Source of the DNA: CAYXVF01 sp964468125
GTDB lineage: Bacteria > Myxococcota > XYA12-FULL-58-9 > CAYXVF01
Reading direction: 5' to 3'
NCBI GenBank assembly: GCA_964468125.1
Contig: CAYXVF010000027.1
Location: 1-59,416 of the forward strand
Length of the DNA stretch: 59,416 bases
A program made the translations under genes and the position numbers. The notes below the pieces were generated by a model. The model made no database searches. It was not told the origin of the DNA and saw only the letters and a list, made by a program, of their open reading frames with translations. Below, one piece after another: positions 57,108-59,416 of this stretch (positions within the stretch are counted from its first letter, which is position 1; the number at the start of each line of letters is the position of its first letter).

Positions 57108-57776
57108 TTAGATCGACTCGAAACGGGTCTCGGCGAGAGCGTCCAAGAGCAAGCACGACTCCCGGAGCACCGCCGCTCCGCCGCGCTCCAATCGCCGCAG
57201 CGCGTTCGCGACGGTTTCCGGCGTGCTCTGAGGCAGGAGGATCTCCTCGCCTTCCGGCTGCAGCTCCGGATCGCTCCAGGTTTCGCGCAAGCGCTCGCGT
57301 GACGCGCCTACGGGGCCGCTCGCGATCTGAATCAGCTCGTGAAGTCCCGCCTCGCCCATGCCCCCCTCGACCCCGACGGAGACGGCCGTTTCCGCAAGCT
57401 CGCTGAGAATCGTTGGACGGGCCTCCACCTGCTTGCTCCGGGTCGTGAGCACATCGAGGGCGACCGCCGCGGAGAGCAGAGCGTCGAGATCGAGGGGCTC
57501 CCGATCCTCTTCCGGCACGGACGGCCAAGGCTCGTAGGGCAGGCCCCGGGCGCGAAGCTCGGGCGGGAGCGCCTCGAGTCGACGAGGGCCACGACCACCG
57601 TGCTCAGCGATCGGATCCGGCGCTTCGCCGACCTCGAGTCGATCCGCGTGCACCTGAAGCGCCTGCGCCTCGCGAGCGACACGTTCGCTCTCGCCGCGGC
57701 GATCGGTCTCGGGGTCAAAGGCAGGATGCGCCCAGGGGAGCGCGACAACTGCGGGCATCTTGGCGTCTGCGCTCAT
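57108..57776 (-). CDS. Hypothetical acidic protein, second gene of chaperone operon
   Basis: A 222-residue soluble acidic protein (MSADAKMPAVVALPWAHPAF) with no recognised domain. The N-terminal half is Pro/Glu-rich; the second half is helical with Leu-rich repeats (LSELAETAVSVGVEGGMGEA; ANALRRLERGGAAVLRESCL). ATG 57776 overlaps the stop of the TPR/chaperone gene (ATGA), so it is coupled to it. Its stop is 6 bases from the stop of the giant gene, convergent. Could be a partner or substrate of the chaperone. Confidence 0.7.
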   Translation of the reverse strand: MSADAKMPAVVALPWAHPAFDPETDRRGESERVAREAQALQVHADRLEVGEAPDPIAEHGGRGPRRLEALPPELRARGLPYEPWPSVPEEDREPLDLDALLSAAVALDVLTTRSKQVEARPTILSELAETAVSVGVEGGMGEAGLHELIQIASGPVGASRERLRETWSDPELQPEGEEILLPQSTPETVANALRRLERGGAAVLRESCLLLDALAETRFESI

Positions 57777-58906
57777 GCCTCCTCCTCTTCAATACTGAGT
57801 GGCTCTCCCCGGCGACGACGGGCGATCGCCGTGTCCTCTCGCACATCGGCGCGCGGCTCGGTGGGCTCATTGCGCTCGATTTCGATCCGCACCCGGGTGA
57901 CCAGATCCGTATCGCCGGACTTGCGGTCGCGCTTCGGCTCGCGCCGGATTCGCGCCGTGTCTCCGTCGCCGGACTCACGGACGGGCTCTCGGCGAATTTT
58001 ACCCGTATCGCCGTCGTGAATCGGCTCGAGCGGGTGGTCGAAATCGGCTCGGCGCCGTCGGACGCGTGCGGTGTCGCCGTCGTCGTCCTCAATCCGGCTC
58101 GGGCCGCGGGGAAGGCGAGCCGTCCAGGTCTCCGACGCCGGGTGGAGATCGGGGGAGTCGCCATCGGCAAAGCTCGCCGTGTCCTCACCGTCGAGAAACC
58201 TCGGCGCGGTGCGATCGAACCGGTCCTCGCCATCCTTCCCTAGACCTGGGGAGGTGAGCTCGAAGGCGTCTTCGCCGGTGTCCAAACCCGGCGACGTTCC
58301 ATCGAGCCACTGGCTCGCGATGGCGGTGACCGTGGTTTCGTCATCGAGGGCGAGCGGTGCCGTAAAGCGTCCGTCTTTCAGTGGCAGGGGAGTCAGATCC
58401 GTCAGCGTGAACTCACCTGCGTCTGGGATCACCGGCCGGGGCCCGCGCTTCCGTGGCACCGCGCGACCCTCCAGATGCTCGAGGAGCGCCAGGGCGCGGC
58501 GCCGCAGGGCCGGTCGACCGTTCGCGACGACCCACTCGAGGTCGCGTCGGGCGATCGTACGGTCCTCCTGGTAGAGGGCGACTTCGCCGCGATAGCAGCG
58601 GCTGCTGTCGCTGTCTGGGGCGAGCGCGATCGCCGCGTCGTAGGCGGCCCGGGCACCGTCGAGATCGAGTCGGCGGTGGAGGGCGATGCCGTAGGCCCGC
58701 CAGTAGCGCGGGTCGTAGGGAAAGAGCGCGACCAGGCAGGCGAGGAGCGCTCCGGCGTCAGCATCCCGTTCCGTGTCGAGCCGTTCGCAGGCGAGCTCGA
58801 AGAGCGCGTTGAGCTCGGCGGGACGCATCACCGCGAGCTCGGCCAAGGTCAGCCGACCGCGGCTCAGCGCGTCAGCGAGGTCGCCGAGGGTCACATCGTC
58901 GATCAT
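57773..58906 (-). CDS. LcrH/SycD-like TPR protein with GDTxRI tail
   Basis: A 377-residue protein. Residues about 30-135 look like a three-TPR chaperone of the LcrH/SycD/CesD class (ALLACLVALFPYDPRYWRAY GIALHRRLDLDGARAAYDAA IALAPDSDSSRCYRGEVALY). Typical members are 160-180 residues; here an acidic about 200-residue tail follows. The tail holds four to five copies of a short motif around DGDT(A/G)(R/K)(V/I)RR, for example GDTARVRR, GDTGKIRREP and GDTARIRREP. The T-x-x-(I/V) spacing resembles phosphothreonine sites read by FHA domains. First gene of the operon (ATG 58906). If a true translocator chaperone, the giant protein or its neighbour would be a client. Confidence 0.65.
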   Translation of the reverse strand: MIDDVTLGDLADALSRGRLTLAELAVMRPAELNALFELACERLDTERDADAGALLACLVALFPYDPRYWRAYGIALHRRLDLDGARAAYDAAIALAPDSDSSRCYRGEVALYQEDRTIARRDLEWVVANGRPALRRRALALLEHLEGRAVPRKRGPRPVIPDAGEFTLTDLTPLPLKDGRFTAPLALDDETTVTAIASQWLDGTSPGLDTGEDAFELTSPGLGKDGEDRFDRTAPRFLDGEDTASFADGDSPDLHPASETWTARLPRGPSRIEDDDGDTARVRRRRADFDHPLEPIHDGDTGKIRREPVRESGDGDTARIRREPKRDRKSGDTDLVTRVRIEIERNEPTEPRADVREDTAIARRRRGEPLSIEEEEA

Positions 58907-58940
58907 CGCATCAGAGCATCGCGTATGGACGTGCCGCGCT

Positions 58941-59396
58941 TCAAGAGCGAGCCCGGCGCGCGAACAGGATCGTCGCCCCGGCGACGAGGAGAGCGACCGG
59001 TGCTCCGGTCACGATCCCGTAGATGAAACAGCCCACGGTACGACCGACAAACTGATCGGCGACGAGGGTGATCGTGCTCGGGGCGCGCGGAAGAACCGGT
59101 TCGAGGAACGCCACCGCGAGAAACGCGAGGCCCGGCAGCAGCAGGGAGCGCTCGGCGTGTTCGGGGCCGCGCAAAGCGCGACGCAGCGGGAAGAATCCGA
59201 GAAGCACGACGAAGCGGCCGCTCGGGACGTCGTCCAGCAAAGCTTTCTCCAGCTCCATCGCGCGCACCGCGACTTCGTCGAGGATTCGGAGCGCAGCGTG
59301 CAGCAGTCGCTCACCGTAGTGGCCGAACAGCTCGCGAAACGCCGATGTGTCGCCGGCGCCATAGGCCGCCATCAACTGCTCGTCGCTCCGTGTCAC
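58941..59396 (-). CDS. Sigma-70 region-2/anti-sigma-like chimeric protein
   Basis: A 151-residue protein. The first about 40 residues (MTRSDEQLMAAYGAGDTSAF RELFGHYGERLLHAALRIL) look like the start of an ECF sigma factor (region 2.1). From there it abruptly becomes a hydrophobic protein resembling the C-terminus of NrsF/DUF1109 anti-sigma factors: SLLLPGLAFLAVAFLEPVLP and VGCFIYGIVTGAPVALLVAG. The key regions 2.2-2.4 and 4 of a sigma factor and the anti-sigma N-terminus are missing. GTG 59396 has AGGAAG upstream. It may be a remnant formed by deletion between adjacent sigma and anti-sigma genes, or a functional chimera. 34 bases lie between it and the chaperone operon. Confidence 0.6.
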   Translation of the reverse strand: MTRSDEQLMAAYGAGDTSAFRELFGHYGERLLHAALRILDEVAVRAMELEKALLDDVPSGRFVVLLGFFPLRRALRGPEHAERSLLLPGLAFLAVAFLEPVLPRAPSTITLVADQFVGRTVGCFIYGIVTGAPVALLVAGATILFARRARS

Positions 59397-59416
59397 GGTC
59401 GCTTCCTGTCAGCCGT

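Overview
The window is a high-GC (roughly 65-70%) bacterial chromosome segment of deltaproteobacterial/Myxococcota type. The signs are many lipoproteins of unknown function, a DUF4215-type Cys-rich repeat and tandem Calx-beta domains, a decayed MYXO-CTERM-like tail, fragments of Hanks-type kinases, and a TonB domain fused to its own receptor. A Polyangiales/Sandaracinaceae-like source is my best guess, without a database search. A run of exactly 100 Ns (5861-5960) marks a scaffold gap, so this is a draft or metagenome assembly.

Layout. 1-5831 holds rpoB (3' part) and complete rpoC. 5811-6092 is a hairpin-rich 77-bp tandem repeat that includes the last codons of rpoC and contains the assembly gap; it is followed by a decayed Ser/Thr kinase fragment. 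6368-12730 (minus) is a three-gene envelope operon: a membrane-anchored low-complexity protein, a TPR/coiled-coil membrane protein and a 1500-residue Calx-beta lipoprotein. 13058-20803 is a mixed set: small protein, YwaF/TIGR02206 and DUF819 membrane proteins, phytoene desaturase (crtI), a lipoprotein built of a new-looking Cys/RDxDG repeat, a second lipoprotein, a half-length DegV-like protein and a saccharopine dehydrogenase-type reductase. 20841-23300 is gene-poor and littered with frameshifted remnants (M19-type dipeptidase and another gene) around one small secreted protein. 23408-30563 carries a DUF885 lipoprotein, a tetraheme cytochrome overlapping the GTPase gene engB, a SurA-N-like protein, a RimI-like acetyltransferase, a repeat protein, a Nudix hydrolase and a FemAB-like protein.

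30570-34017 (minus) is an operon of three unrecognised helical proteins. 34121-37604 (minus) is cyclic-nucleotide-binding protein, small membrane protein and PlsB acyltransferase. 37681-43086 (plus) includes type-4 uracil-DNA glycosylase, TPR and transglutaminase-like proteins and aspartokinase in tight ATGA/GTGA-coupled pairs. 43262-49045 (minus) is a coupled operon of orphan ParA, lipoprotein, TonB-fused receptor and lipoprotein.

49190-58906 is the most unusual part. It encodes a 2148-residue protein of unknown family with a central small-residue-rich hydrophobic segment and a proline-rich hinge. Around it are a divergent amphipathic/hydrophobic protein, a helical protein, and an operon whose first gene has a TPR domain resembling type III secretion translocator chaperones (LcrH/SycD class) plus a tail of repeated GDTxRI motifs. 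I infer an export- or host-interaction-related locus; this is unproven. At the right edge a short gene looks like a sigma-70 region-2 start joined in frame to the end of an NrsF/DUF1109-type anti-sigma membrane protein.
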